A stretch of 64,000 nucleotides of DNA from Otatea glauca (Eukaryota; Streptophyta; Magnoliopsida; Poales; Poaceae). The notes beneath the pieces were generated by a model. That model saw only the letters and a list, made by a program, of their open reading frames with translations, did not search any database and had not been told where the DNA came from. Shown here piece after piece: positions 22,593 through 33,990 of the stretch (the stretch's first letter is position 1; each line of letters begins with the position of its first letter). Made by a program: the position numbers and the translations under genes. The DNA is taken from contig CM070726.1 in the NCBI GenBank assembly GCA_036346275.1, forward strand, positions 25,083,410 to 25,147,409, given 5' to 3'.

Positions 22593-24603
22593 TGTGACAA
22601 CCCTCCTTTTTGGTACGGAATACCAAGAAGGATGATCTATATGCATACAGTACTAGTCCTGTGATCAGTGGCTAGCTCGCACATTTTCAACAATTGGAAT
22701 CATATCTATACACAATATTATACATTTATTAGCAGAAGTTGTTTATACAATAAAGACTTACAAGTCAAATTAAATTACAGTGAAAATACGAAAGCCTTGT
22801 GGTATGCCCATACAATCCCTCAGGCAACTGACAAGGTATAAACCCTAGGAGATTGCATCATCGAAATTCCCGTATCTTGCGGTGAAGTGTATATCTTCAG
22901 GGTCCTCTTCTTCAACTAAATCAACAAATAAGCAAGGGTGAGTACTTTCATACTCAGCAAGACTAAAGGTGTATCGCAAAAGTGTAGTAAATATAGGCTA
23001 TGTCAAAGGAGGCTTCTATGGTTACTTTGTGTAAAGTAAAATTGAACATGTAAATCAAGTAGTAATTTGCAAGACGGAATTTTGTAAGAGCAAGTTACAC
23101 ATGTATATAAATAATTAAGAGTAGCATAGCGTAGAATAACTCACAGTCATCCATGAATGTGAGAATCATACCATCACATGCCAATTCCTGGTATAAAATC
23201 TGAAACAAAGACTTTCCAACAAATATTTCCAATTCAAACCATTTTGAAAATAACAAAATTTCTAACTAGTGCAGGTGCACCAAGTGTCCCTTGACCGCGG
23301 GAATGGATTTTCGAAAAGAATTATACTCTACAGAGGTGTACAACTTTACCCACAAGAAATGATCAACTCTTTGTGCAGCGCTATTAGCACACTTCCTTTT
23401 GTGTGCCACAGAGAGATCATAACATAACCGTTATATTACCTAGAATTAAAAATGCACCCACCCGATGATGTCAAAGACATGATATCATTCATACAGTAAC
23501 CAAGGTAGTCTATCCCTGCCACAACCGTTTCTCTCCATAGCAAGGCATACACAGTTGTGTCGGCAGGCGTTATCCCCAACACCTCGGTGAGAGCACCCCT
23601 TCGAGCAACCTACTCGGATTGCCTGCACTACTTCAACCTTTCAATGTGTAAAGCCAAATCTAAATAACTTAATAGGTTAAGGCCGTCCCATACCAGTACT
23701 TGTGGTTGTACGAATATTCTTGAATTTAACGTACACTACGTTCGGTCCTTAATCCGACCCGGGCGATAAGCTCTCCCTATATACGTGCAAGTCACATACA
23801 CATCCGGCTATTGCCAATAATCGTCCGTGTCAAAAGCATAGTTTTATTTTTACCAAAATATCAACAACGTTTAATGTCATATCCAACCTTTTTAAATTCT
23901 CAAGAAACATCATAATTTGATTAATTCAATTTTTGTTACTAAAGCATGGCTAAGTATGATCATTATATAATTACGTATACCTAGGTTGATATTATGTATT
24001 TTCTAACCATATTCTAGGGTTATCATGGTTCACAGTTTAATAATTATTAAGGAAGTTTCATGAGATAGGGTTATAGCTACCACTACCATAATATAGAAAA
24101 TTTACTGAAAATACACGCATTCATAAATAGATTTGACAAAACAAAAAAAATTAAAACACTGAGATCAATATGATCAAAGGGGGTGCTTGCCTTACTCTGT
24201 TGGTTCTGGGTCTCATTCGAGGTCGATGTCGGCAGGAGTATCTTCAGGTACTTCGGTGTCTACACGTTCGTATGGTATAACAGCAATAAGAAGCAATAAC
24301 AACATGAGGCCAAAAGAAGTCAATGTGTAACATGAGGCAAAAAGAAATCAAATATGAAGGTGCTAGTGATAAAATATTTTTAAATATTGATTTCTCATTA
24401 TTCGCATTCTTTTACCTATGCTAAGGATTTTAGAGTTCGCATTATAAGGGTTAGGCTTTTTGATAGGATAAAGATGCAAAGCATGTTTAAGTAAAATCTT
24501 TCTTTACATTAAATGACGGTTCTATTTTATAAAGCATTTTTTATGTGGGTTTACAGACATAGTCACTTTATTAGTGATATTCCATTCTTTTCCTATCTTT
24601 ATG
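22593..24603 (-). repeat. Older gypsy LTR, 3' part (left half of a split LTR)
   Basis: Begins tgtgacaaccc at 22593. Its layout parallels the LTR at 35807 (opening block, a gggtgagta block at about +345, a tgtacaactttaccc motif near 23340, a gtctacacgttcg block near 24260 at about the same offset). It is read as the U5-side part of a minus-oriented Tekay-like LTR. It stops at the left end of the Sirevirus, and the missing part is proposed at 32,990-33,990. Confidence 0.55.
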
Positions 24604-26215
24604 TGAACGATCGAGATGGAGATCAGAGGGGGAGTGAATGATCTCAAAATAAATTTTATCCCCCAAAGAAACCAAGCTAAAACCCTTAGAAATCAAATGG
24701 AAGCGAAAGAATCAGTTTTCACAATTTTCATCCTGAGGCCAGCACTACCACAAACTCAGCACTACCGGGGGTACTGTAGCGGTAGTGCCGTGAACTGTAG
24801 CTACAGGAAAAACAAGCGAACAAACAGTGATTTCTTCACGGTTCAAAAAGGAAAATTGTTGAATCTTTTGATCCGCTGATCCAAACTCAATGAAACTTTA
24901 TGGACACCTTCCTACGGATGTCAGGAACCTATTCCAACCCTAGATTACAGAAATCGATGTCAAAGTTCCAACCTTTTTTAATTTTACGGAAGGGTGCACA
25001 AGAACGGGCTCAGGAACAAAAACTTAGCTCTCAGCTAGCTCGTGGGTTCTTGATGATCGAGATGGTCATAGATGGCTTCCCACATGTCATAGCAAGCTAG
25101 AACTCAACACAAGAACACCCAAAAACTCATTCTTTCAAAATTAATCCTCTCAAGAACAAAATTCGGTTTCTTTCAAGAAAGAACTCAAGACTTGCCTAGA
25201 TGATTGGGATATGGTCTAAAGAAGACTCATCCATCAATCATACATCCTCAGCAAAAGATCCAAAAGCATGTAGAAGGAGGGGAGGCAAATCCAAATTGCA
25301 TAAATGTAAATTGTAAGTATGTAAAGACTGAATTTAGGTGCGTAATGTAAATGCGGAAAATAAATTCAAAATTGAGAGGAATGGTTTTTGATTTCTGGAA
25401 GGGAGGTTTACAAAGCATCACAACAAGGTGGGCAAACCTCAGAGGAGCATCAAAACCTCTAAAACCTTCAAGAGAGGGAAGGCACCTCTACCCCAATATT
25501 TATACTACTCTTGGGTCATCCTCCACACTTAGATGAGTCCTAAACCCTAAGGCACACCATCAAGGGCAAGGATTTGACCCACTCATACAGCCATGCAAGG
25601 GATAACCTAAAACCCAACAAGCAAATGAGTTTTTTTTGCACAATTTTCAAAGCGTACTAACTAGACCCACTAACCTATCAACTAGACTAAGATCCAATGG
25701 GCCTCATTGATCCATACAGCGCCTAGTTAGCATCTCATCCATTTCTTGTCTTCATGGCTTGCGACGACTCCGTCTCCGATCATCTATCGGCGATCCCCGA
25801 CCGTCTGGACCTTCGGCGCACCTCGTCTAGTCCCGGCCATCCCGCCTCACCATGATCAAAACTCAACATCCTGCAACCATCAAAAATAAGGAAACACATC
25901 ACAAAGCATTGCCCACAATATTTAAAATTTAAATCTCAAAAATTCGCTTGAAGACTGGCACTACCACTCCGTGGGGCCGGTAGTGCCGCTCGCACGTAGA
26001 ACCCACGAAAATGCTTCTATGGTAAATAACTACCGCCCCTTTGGGCCGGTAGTGCCGCTTTTGCCGGCACTACCGCTCCCAGAGGCCGGTAGTGCCGCTC
26101 CTACAGACTTAACTCAAATTGCTTCAAATTTGAAAATCCAATTCAAATCAAACTCAAACATTTCATGCTAAAACACAGTCAATTACTCATCACCATCAAG
26201 GACAGACCTCCATTG
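24604..26215 (-). repeat. Sirevirus 3' LTR (limits approximate)
   Basis: On the minus strand the end reads CATTCACTCCCCCTCTGATC, as in other grass Sirevirus LTR ends near the primer site. The right limit is set by the PPT-like atcaagagggagattaaaag near 26212-26240. The LTR contains several perfect hairpins around the ggcactaccg motif (24739-24790, 25954-25995, 26028-26102). Confidence 0.55.
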
Positions 26216-28090
26216 TCTTTTAATCTCCCTCTTGATGAGTATATTGACAAACACCCGAAAAGGCATAAATTTGAGTTTGAATGAGAGAAGAAGAAAGCAA
26301 TTTGATTGCAAAACCAAAAATGGTCCAAAGAGAAGAGATTGAGAACATGACCAAGTTGGTAAGACTGATTTTAGAGCAAGGTAATAGAAAGAACAAGTTT
26401 TCCACAAAAAGCTCTAAAAGTCCAATAAACACTCATAAAAGTTTATGATTATTAAGATTTGCAAGTTTTCAACAAAATCATAAGATCCAAGACATTTTTT
26501 ATTTTTATATTTTTAATGATGCCTTTTCTTCAATTTCTCCCCCTTTTGGCAATATAGGCATCAAGATTTCATATTGTCTCCCCCTTTCTCAACATGTATG
26601 CATGAAATGCATCTAAAGAGCTTTGAAGATTATCCAAGTGATCATAATGACAAGATATGACACCAAGCTAGTCAATTTTAGATTATGCTAGTCCAAGACA
26701 CATCCAAGTGCAAATACAAGCTTAGTTTTGGATATTTTATTTTTATCAAGATTTGACAAGAGCAACACTTAGCATGAGTTTCAAAAATAGAAGCAAAGCT
26801 GCTCTAAGGATCAAAAGGAAAACCTAGAGTTCAACCTGCTCAGCACTTTGAGGAATCTAGAAGTGCATGCAAGGTCCTTCGGGCTCATTTATCACTTAAT
26901 GCAAATTTTGCTTTAAGAACTTTAAAAGACATAGTGGGGTCCAAATGTTTGAAATTATTTGCATTCTTTATCCACTTATGTTTTTTTGTTTTATTTATTT
27001 ACATTTTTCTTTTTCAAGCAATTGACTCAAGCCATTTGCGACCATCTCAAGATGAACTCTTAAGAGGATGGTCTCGGTCATACACTATACATTCTAAGTT
27101 CATCCCACATGCAATGGGAAGCGGTCTTGTGAATGCAAGGTGTTGAATCGAATGCGCACAAATAGAGTCTTTTTTTGCTTAAATTTTCATTTTAGCATAT
27201 TGATTTATGAGCAAATGAAGGACTCAAGTATGAAACAAACTAGTTTCACCCAAGTGGCTATAGGGACTCTAGCGAACTCCAAAATTTCTCAAATCATGGC
27301 ATAAACCTTTAGAGAAGAAACTTAGCAAGTAAAAGCAACATGTTTCATCAAGTTTTTATTCAAAACTTTCAATTTTCAAATTTTAACAAGCTTAACATGA
27401 TAAATGAATTTGGACATATCTAAGCTAGTGGTTTTCTTCAAAAGATATAGCATGGTGTATTGCATGAAGATAAATCATTTGCATGACAAAGCTCATAAAA
27501 TAGAAAATATAGTCTATATGCAATGCATGAACAGATTCCCAAACTCCCCCTCAACAAGTGAATCAATTTAAGCACAAATATGGTTAAAATGAGTTATTAT
27601 GAGAATTAGGTGAAGAAGAACCCAAATGAACTCAATGAAAACCAGAAATACAAAATGGAAGAAATCAAGAAAACTGCAAATTGGATAGCTATAGAGCATA
27701 GAAAAGATAGAAGAGACTCATTACGCCTCAGACTCGCTCAAATCTTCCCCAATGACTGACATAGGGAAGCTGACTCTAGATCCCAAACTAGGGAGTGCAC
27801 ACAGACCCTGTCTACCCAGGGGGCCCAACACCTGCTAGACTTATAAGACTGTGAGGGAACTCAAACTAGAGAGAAGAGAGAACAGCTAATCACGCACGAT
27901 AGGAACCTAAAGCACAAGATGAGAGGTCCATGCAAAGTATACCAGAAGTCTAAGTGAAGTGAACTCAACTCAGAAAAATAAGCCCATAATCACCCAGAAA
28001 AAGCAAAAGAAAGGAAAAACTGAAAGGAAATATATAATACGTAGTATACAAACCAGCTCCCCCTCACAAAAGGCCGTAAGGGCTCAAGAC
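26216..28090. other. Sirevirus 3' noncoding region
   Basis: No supported gene. Contains tctcccccttttggcaatat near 26537 and related C-rich tracts (26578, 27542, 28050) that read as polypurine tracts on the element strand. Short frames here are not coding by composition. Confidence 0.55.
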
Positions 28091-29420
28091 TCTAAGATCA
28101 CTCCTCTAGGCAACAAATCTGGAGCTATCCAAAGGCTTGGTAAAGATATCAGCTATCTGGTGGTCATTCTCTACGAACTGAAGCGTGATATCCCCCTTCT
28201 CCACATGGTCTCTAAGGAAGTGATATCTAACATCAATATGCTTGGTTTGGGAATGCTGCACTGGGTTCATAACAATGCAAATAGCAGAAGTGTTGTCACA
28301 GAAAAGTGGAACACTCGCTATCGCTAACCCAAAGTCACGCAGAGTCGAGCGCATCCAGAGCACCTGACTACAAACTCATTGCGACAACATACTAAACCTG
28401 CGCAGTGGGTGTGCAACCCCAGATTCCTTCCTAGACAACCAAGAAACAAGAGAAGTGCCAATGAATTGGCAAGTCCCAGAAGTGTTGTTCCTATCTATCC
28501 TACAGCCAGCAAAATTAGCATCGAAAAAGGCTCAAAGAGACAGACAAAAAAATAAGAGTACCAAATACCATAATTAGTGGTAGCACAAAGGTATCTGAAG
28601 ATGCGCTTCACCGCTTGGCGGTGAGAGGCACGAGAAAAAGCTTGAAATTGAGCGCACAGACACACAGCGGAATGTATGTCCGGCCTCGAAGCAGCGAGGT
28701 ACAAGAGGGAGCCGATCATGCTCCGAAACTCCTTTTAATCAGCAGGCTCACCATCCTCATCTGGCTCGAGGAAAATAGTAGTGGCCATAGGAGTCATTAC
28801 CGGCTTCCCGTCAGGCATGTCGAAGTTCCTCAGGAGGTCCCGGGTGTACTTGCCTTGATACAAGAAAGTACCCTCCCGAGTCTGCTTGATTTAGAAGCCA
28901 AGGAAGTAGCTCAACTCGCCCATCATACTCATCTCAAATTCTGTGCTCATCATGTTAGAAAACTGAGACACAAGAGAATGAGATGAGCCACCGAAAATGA
29001 TATCATCCACATAAATCTGGACGACAAGAAAATGGGACTCATGGTATCTGATGAATAGAGTCTTGTCTACTATACCCATCTTGAAGCCATGGCTAAGAAG
29101 ATAAGACTTGAGCCTCTCATACCATGCTCTGGGGGCCTGCTTGAGTTCATACAAATCTTTGAAAAGTTTGTACATGACTCGAAACCTTGGGGTTCTCGAA
29201 TCCTGGAGGTTGTTTGACATAAAACTCTTCCTCAATATAGCCATTGAGGAATGCACTCTTAACATCCATTTGATAGAGCTTGAAGCCCCGGGATGAAGAA
29301 AATGCAAGTAGGATCATAATAGCCTCTAGTCTAGCTACAGAGCAAATGTCTCCTCAAAGTCAAGACCCTCAACCTGAGAAAAGCTATGTGCAACTAGCCT
29401 AACCTTGTTGCGAATGACAA
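28091..29420 (-). pseudogene. Sirevirus reverse transcriptase and RNase H
   Basis: Minus-strand pieces: RNase H/C-terminus at 28106-28363 (LFCDNTSAICI, SQTKHIDVRYHFLRDHVEKG, QIADIFTKPLD), a middle piece at 28495-28719 (MIGSLLYLAASRPDI) and the reverse transcriptase core at 28891-29307 (LYELKQAPRAWYERL, IYVDDIIFGG). The YVDD catalytic pair is intact, but stops and frame changes separate the blocks. Family order and spacing support one ancestral polyprotein. Confidence 0.87.
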
Positions 29421-30720
29421 CCCCATCCTCACTCTGCTTGTTTCTGAACAGCCACTTGGTCCCAATGACATTATGACCATATAGGGGCTCTACAAGCTAC
29501 CAAACTTTGTTCCTCTCGAAGTTTTCAAGTTTCTCATGCATAGCATTAATCCAAGACTCATCGGATAATGCATGAGTCACATCCTTCGGCCCAAAAGAGG
29601 CAACAAAGGCAAAGTGAAGGCAGAAACTGGACAAACCCGATTTTAAGCTAGTGAACCGCTCAAACAGATCGCCAATGATCTGATCAGGTGGATGAGAACG
29701 CTGAATATGATGGAGAGGACCACAAGCAGAAGTGACCTCTACCTCATGCATAGAAGAGGTAGGAGCAAAGCCACTAGCTACATGAGAGTCAGAAGGCAAG
29801 GACTGGTCTCCCTGAGGTGCACAAATGGAAACAGGAGGCACCTCAGGTGTAGAGAGGACTGGATCAGGTGGAACACCATCATCCTCATCCTCTACAAAGA
29901 TGGTCTTAGAGTTGGAAGAAGAGCCTGAAATGTCAGGTCTAGCTCCTGGGCTAGCCTCATCAAAGGTCACCTCGCAGGTCTCTATGATCCTATGCATATC
30001 GCAACTCTAGACCCTATAGCTATGAGAAGAAGTCAAATAACCTAGAAAGATACCATAAGAAGAACAAGACTCAAACTTATCTAGGTTACCAGACTTCAAA
30101 AATAAAACACTTGCAACCAAACACACGAAAATGAGAAACACTGGGCTTTCGCCCATACCTCAACTCATATGAAGTGCGGTGGAAATGTGCTCTCAAGAAT
30201 ACATGATTAGAAACATGGTAAGCAGTAGCTATAGCCTTAGCCCAAAACTTCCTAAGAGTGCTATACTCGTCTAGCATCGTCCTGGCCATCTCTACCAGGG
30301 TCCTATTCTTCCTTTCCACCATGCCATTTTGCTGAGGGACGTACGGAGAGGAGAACTGATGCTCTAAACCAGACTCCACACAAAAACTCTCAAAATAGGG
30401 TTCTTGAACTCCGTGCCATTGTCACTGCGTATAGCTCGTAAGGCACCATCTCAAAAGACAACATATGAACCAAACCCCTGAAATGGGTAAAAGACTCATC
30501 CTTCGAGGCCATGAAAAATACCCAAGAGTACCTCAAAAAGTCATCAACAATGACAAAAACATACCACTTCCCACCCATTGATTGCACTCTAGTTGGATCA
30601 ACAGTGTCCATATGTAAAAGCTGTCCTGGTGCATCAGTCATCACAACTATGATGGGGGATGAGAAGCAGCAATCATCTTGCCATGTCAGCAAGGAGAGCA
30701 AACTAAGTCTTTGACTATCT
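29421..30720 (-). pseudogene. Sirevirus integrase
   Basis: Catalytic region in pieces: HMDTVDPTRVQSMGGKWYVF with the first Asp (30390-30701), then a frame change, then SSPYVPQQNGMVERKNRTL with the catalytic Glu (30086-30379). The C-terminal linker continues to about 29497 (ALSDESWINAMHEKLENFER). The middle acidic motif falls at the frame break near 30400. Confidence 0.83.
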
Positions 30721-31217
30721 TGAGTTTAGGCAAACCACGAATGAGGTCGTGGCTACTAACTCGGGTCAAATGATCAAACCCAATGTGACCAAGTCTCCTA
30801 TGCCAGAAGGAGAGATCACGGGACTCGAAAGCAATCAAACAATGGAGAAAGTTAACAGAAGAAGCAGAAAAATCGGCACGAAAGACTCCTGTATCTAGAA
30901 ATCCTGCAAACTAACCCTCTTGAAGAATCGAGGTTTCTACAGGCACTACTCTTGAAGCTTACCTCGAAAGAGTCATTGATAAGGTGCAAAACAGAGAGCA
31001 AATTATACTGCAGCTTACTTACTAAGGCAACATCCTTAAGAATGAAATTTTGATTAATGCAAATGGTACCCTTAGCAATGACTCTACCTGATGAAGCATC
31101 CCCAAAAGTGATCAACTCATCACTGGGGGCTCGGACTAGGGAAGAGAACCAATGATAGTCTCCGGTCATATGATGAGAATAACCAGAGTTGACAATCCAA
31201 ACCTCTCCCTTCCCCAT
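30721..31217 (-). pseudogene. Sirevirus protease and gag-pre-integrase region
   Basis: The aspartic protease motif reads WIVNSGYSHHMTGD at 31160-31200; family members have DSG, so the catalytic Asp is Asn (codon 31188-31190). Downstream, the gag-pre-integrase zinc-binding region (HRRLGHIGFDHLTRVSSHD-like, around 30745-30810) is recognisable. Inactive as read. Confidence 0.75.
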
Positions 31218-32940
31218 CCGACGAACATGATCAAGTCATAGAAGAAAGAGATGACTCAGTACTGGGATAAAGTGAAGACCTAGGAACCCAATACTGAATC
31301 ACACGACGCTTCAAGGTACCAGTCAAAGAAGAATACTGTACTCTAGCATCTCTCTTATGCTCAAACCTTATGAGATCAAAACTAGCAATAGCAGAAGATC
31401 TAAGAGCTAAAATTGGGTTCACCCACCGTGGTGCAAAGGCCGGACCATCCCAGTTAGACTGCCTAAATCTACTACAAGAAAATAACTCACACCGCTGATA
31501 TCTACCTCGATAGGAAAGACGAGGAATATCAAGAGGACGGCGGAAAGACTGACCACGAACAACTCCAGGACTAAAACTCAACTAAACAACATGAAAAATG
31601 AGTCCTAGACGCTGCCCAAAAACAGGCGACTTTCTAACCTGTCTAGAAGCAGTGTGTGCTTTATGAGCACTCAGAGTTTAGGGATGACCCTGAATACCCC
31701 TAAGAGCAGCCACACGCTCACGCCTTATGATTTTGGCGCGCCTAAAGTAGAAATATGCCAAATGTCCATCCTTCTGACAAAAGGTGCATGTATACTTCGC
31801 CTTGCTAGAGGCGGAAGTAGCAGGAGAAGCAACCTTCTGATCAAAGATCCCATGGACAACTCCGGCAGATCTAAACATAGTGGTACTCACCCTGGGAGCT
31901 ACCATGATCTCACCACTCTTGGATCCACGCACAATGGTGGGAGGATGTACCCTAGCGTGCTCCAAGTAGTCAAATCCTAGACCATGATTGAATCGGCTAA
32001 TCTTGGATTGGTCTAGAATGAGATTGAGCTTCTTCTTGCCTCCAACAAACTTCTCGAGACTGCTCATGAGATACTCACACTCCCAGAAGGAAGAGGCATA
32101 TGAATAACAGGGAAGAGAAGATGAAGAAGAACCAGAAAGAGAAGAACTACCAGCACGTGCATTTTTCTCCCTCAACACGGTTGCCTCAATCTTGAGGGCC
32201 AAACAAGAAAAGCAAGGGGCATTTCTAATCCTTATAGTCTGGGCCTCAAACTTCTTCCTAAGTTCGACTTGGATTTTATCCAAGTCCCCCTCAATCTTAG
32301 CACGTCGCAAGCAACTTTCTTGTGACTTAGCTAGTAAGTCCTTAGCAAGATTAGCACACTTGATATTTAAAGATTAATTGTTAAGTTTTAGTTGCCTACA
32401 ACCCTCACATGAGCTAACTGAGTACTTAGAAGCATGTATTTCAAGTTCGTCATTTCTAGAATAAAGCTTCCTAAGGTGATCGCTCATGGCATTAATTTCA
32501 GCAAGCAATTTAGGGCAATTTTTACATGGAGTAGAGCGAGCATGAAGAAAACTAGCCTCAATAGAAATAGCATCAACAGAATTAGTGCTAGCATTCTTCA
32601 ACCTAAGATCATCAAGTTCAGCAAGCACACTATCATGATGGTCCTTAGGTTCTCTAACTCTTCAAGCAAAGCATCACACAAAGAACAGTCATCAATGACT
32701 CAGGAGGGAGAAGATCTAAGAGAAGCTAACTTCCGAGTCAAGGTACCTACTTCCTTCTCTAGCTCCACACACCTAGCTCTAGCTCTAGCATGAAATTTTC
32801 CTAATTTACAGAAAGCTTCATTGAGCTGGTCATAGGAGGGTACCTCGTCCGAGTCACTATAGAACTTGGAGTCGCTGATGCCGTTGGCGGTGTATTCCGT
32901 GCCGTGGCAATGAAATGACCAGCTTCATTTGCAATGGTAG
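31218..32940 (-). pseudogene. Sirevirus gag region
   Basis: Long gag characteristic of Sireviruses. Pieces: YTCTFCQKDGHLAYFYFRR (zinc knuckle, 31678-32310), Ser-rich and coiled stretches (LRKKFEAQTIRIRNAPCFSC, CKNCPKLLAEINAMSDHLRK) and a start-side piece with SDSDEVPSYDQLNEAF near 32830-32880. The fourth ligand of the zinc knuckle is Tyr where Cys is expected. The N-terminal capsid part is missing at the junction near 32,940. Confidence 0.7.
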
Positions 32941-32989
32941 TAGATGGACAAAGGTGAGGCGGTTCAACTGAGGAGAAGACAAGTTAACC

Positions 32990-33990
32990 AGGGCCAGTGT
33001 TGCTGCCAAGTAGGGTCAACAACAAAGGACTCGTCCCACATGGCGGTGAGAGCAAAGGGTTTCACTGGAAACCTCCACTAGGACAGATTGGGTCCCACAT
33101 GAAGTTGAAAATTTTCTAAACTTTTTGTATGGGTTTACAAGGAAAATATTAGCCTTTGGTAAAGATTTCAAATTAAAATATTATCTGTGTAATTTTATAA
33201 AATTCTGACAAAACTGCTATTACAGTTTCATGTTTTTTTCTTCTGGATTTTCAAATGAGATTAATTTTATATGAAACTTTTTATGTATGATCCTAATGGT
33301 TATTTCGATCCACCATAAAAATTTAAATGATGATCAATCCTGTAGTATTTTATAAAATTCTGACATTGATAATGTTGCTTTTAAGTTGATTCTGTTTTTG
33401 GTTTTCTAGGAGGGATAAAAAAGGCTTTTTATTTTTTAAACTTGTAGTGTAACTTACACTAGTATTAAGATGATGTGATAAAAATTTCAGAAAGTGATAA
33501 GGTCTGTACAAGTTTTAATAAATCTGACAATGTGCTGTTTCTACTCTACATACACTATTTTCGATTTAACTTTAGCAATAAATGTGTTCGAACTCTTTTG
33601 AAATTGTTATGGATTACTCTGGAGGAAGTTTAGGATTTATGTAGATTTTCTCCTGATTTTATATTTATATAATTTTGCTTTCACATTTTGGAAAAGAGGA
33701 AATCAACCAATGTAAATGATTTTATTGAGGCTATTAATGTTTTCAAATGTCTCTGAAATTCTTTGGAAAGGTTTTGGAGTTATCTTTATCTTTAAATATT
33801 TTATCTGGATTTTTCTCTTATATGATTTTGGTCTTCATTATTTGGAAAACAAATTTTTTAATCAAGAAAATTGATTTTTTTAAAGACTAAAATCCAAGAA
33901 AAATTCAGAAAAGATGAAAATTTAAAACTAAATCACATTTCAAACTTAGATTTTTATTTTGTCTATTTTTTAATTTTTCGTGATGTTACA
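32990..33990 (-). repeat. Older gypsy LTR, 5' part (right half of a split LTR)
   Basis: On the minus strand begins TGTAACATCACGAAAAATT at 33990, similar to the start of the Tekay LTRs at 39055 and 47996 (TGTAACATCCCAAAAATTGG). AT-rich body, then gtgggacccaatctgtcc near its left limit. Orientation and distance fit the missing part of the LTR that begins at 22593; the flanking bases tcaaa and tcatc match at only three of five positions. Confidence 0.5.

Larger units (their letters stand above)
24604..32990 (-). mobile_element. Sirevirus-type copia retrotransposon, 5' part missing
   Basis: Minus-strand element with 3' LTR (about 24604-26215), a long 3' noncoding part with repeated ctcccccttttggc-like purine tracts, and RNase H, reverse transcriptase, integrase, protease and a long gag up to about 32,890. 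Long gag and multiple PPT-like tracts are Sirevirus marks. The 5' LTR and the gag N-terminus are absent: the sequence changes to another LTR near 32,940-33,060. No target duplication can be shown. Confidence 0.75.
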
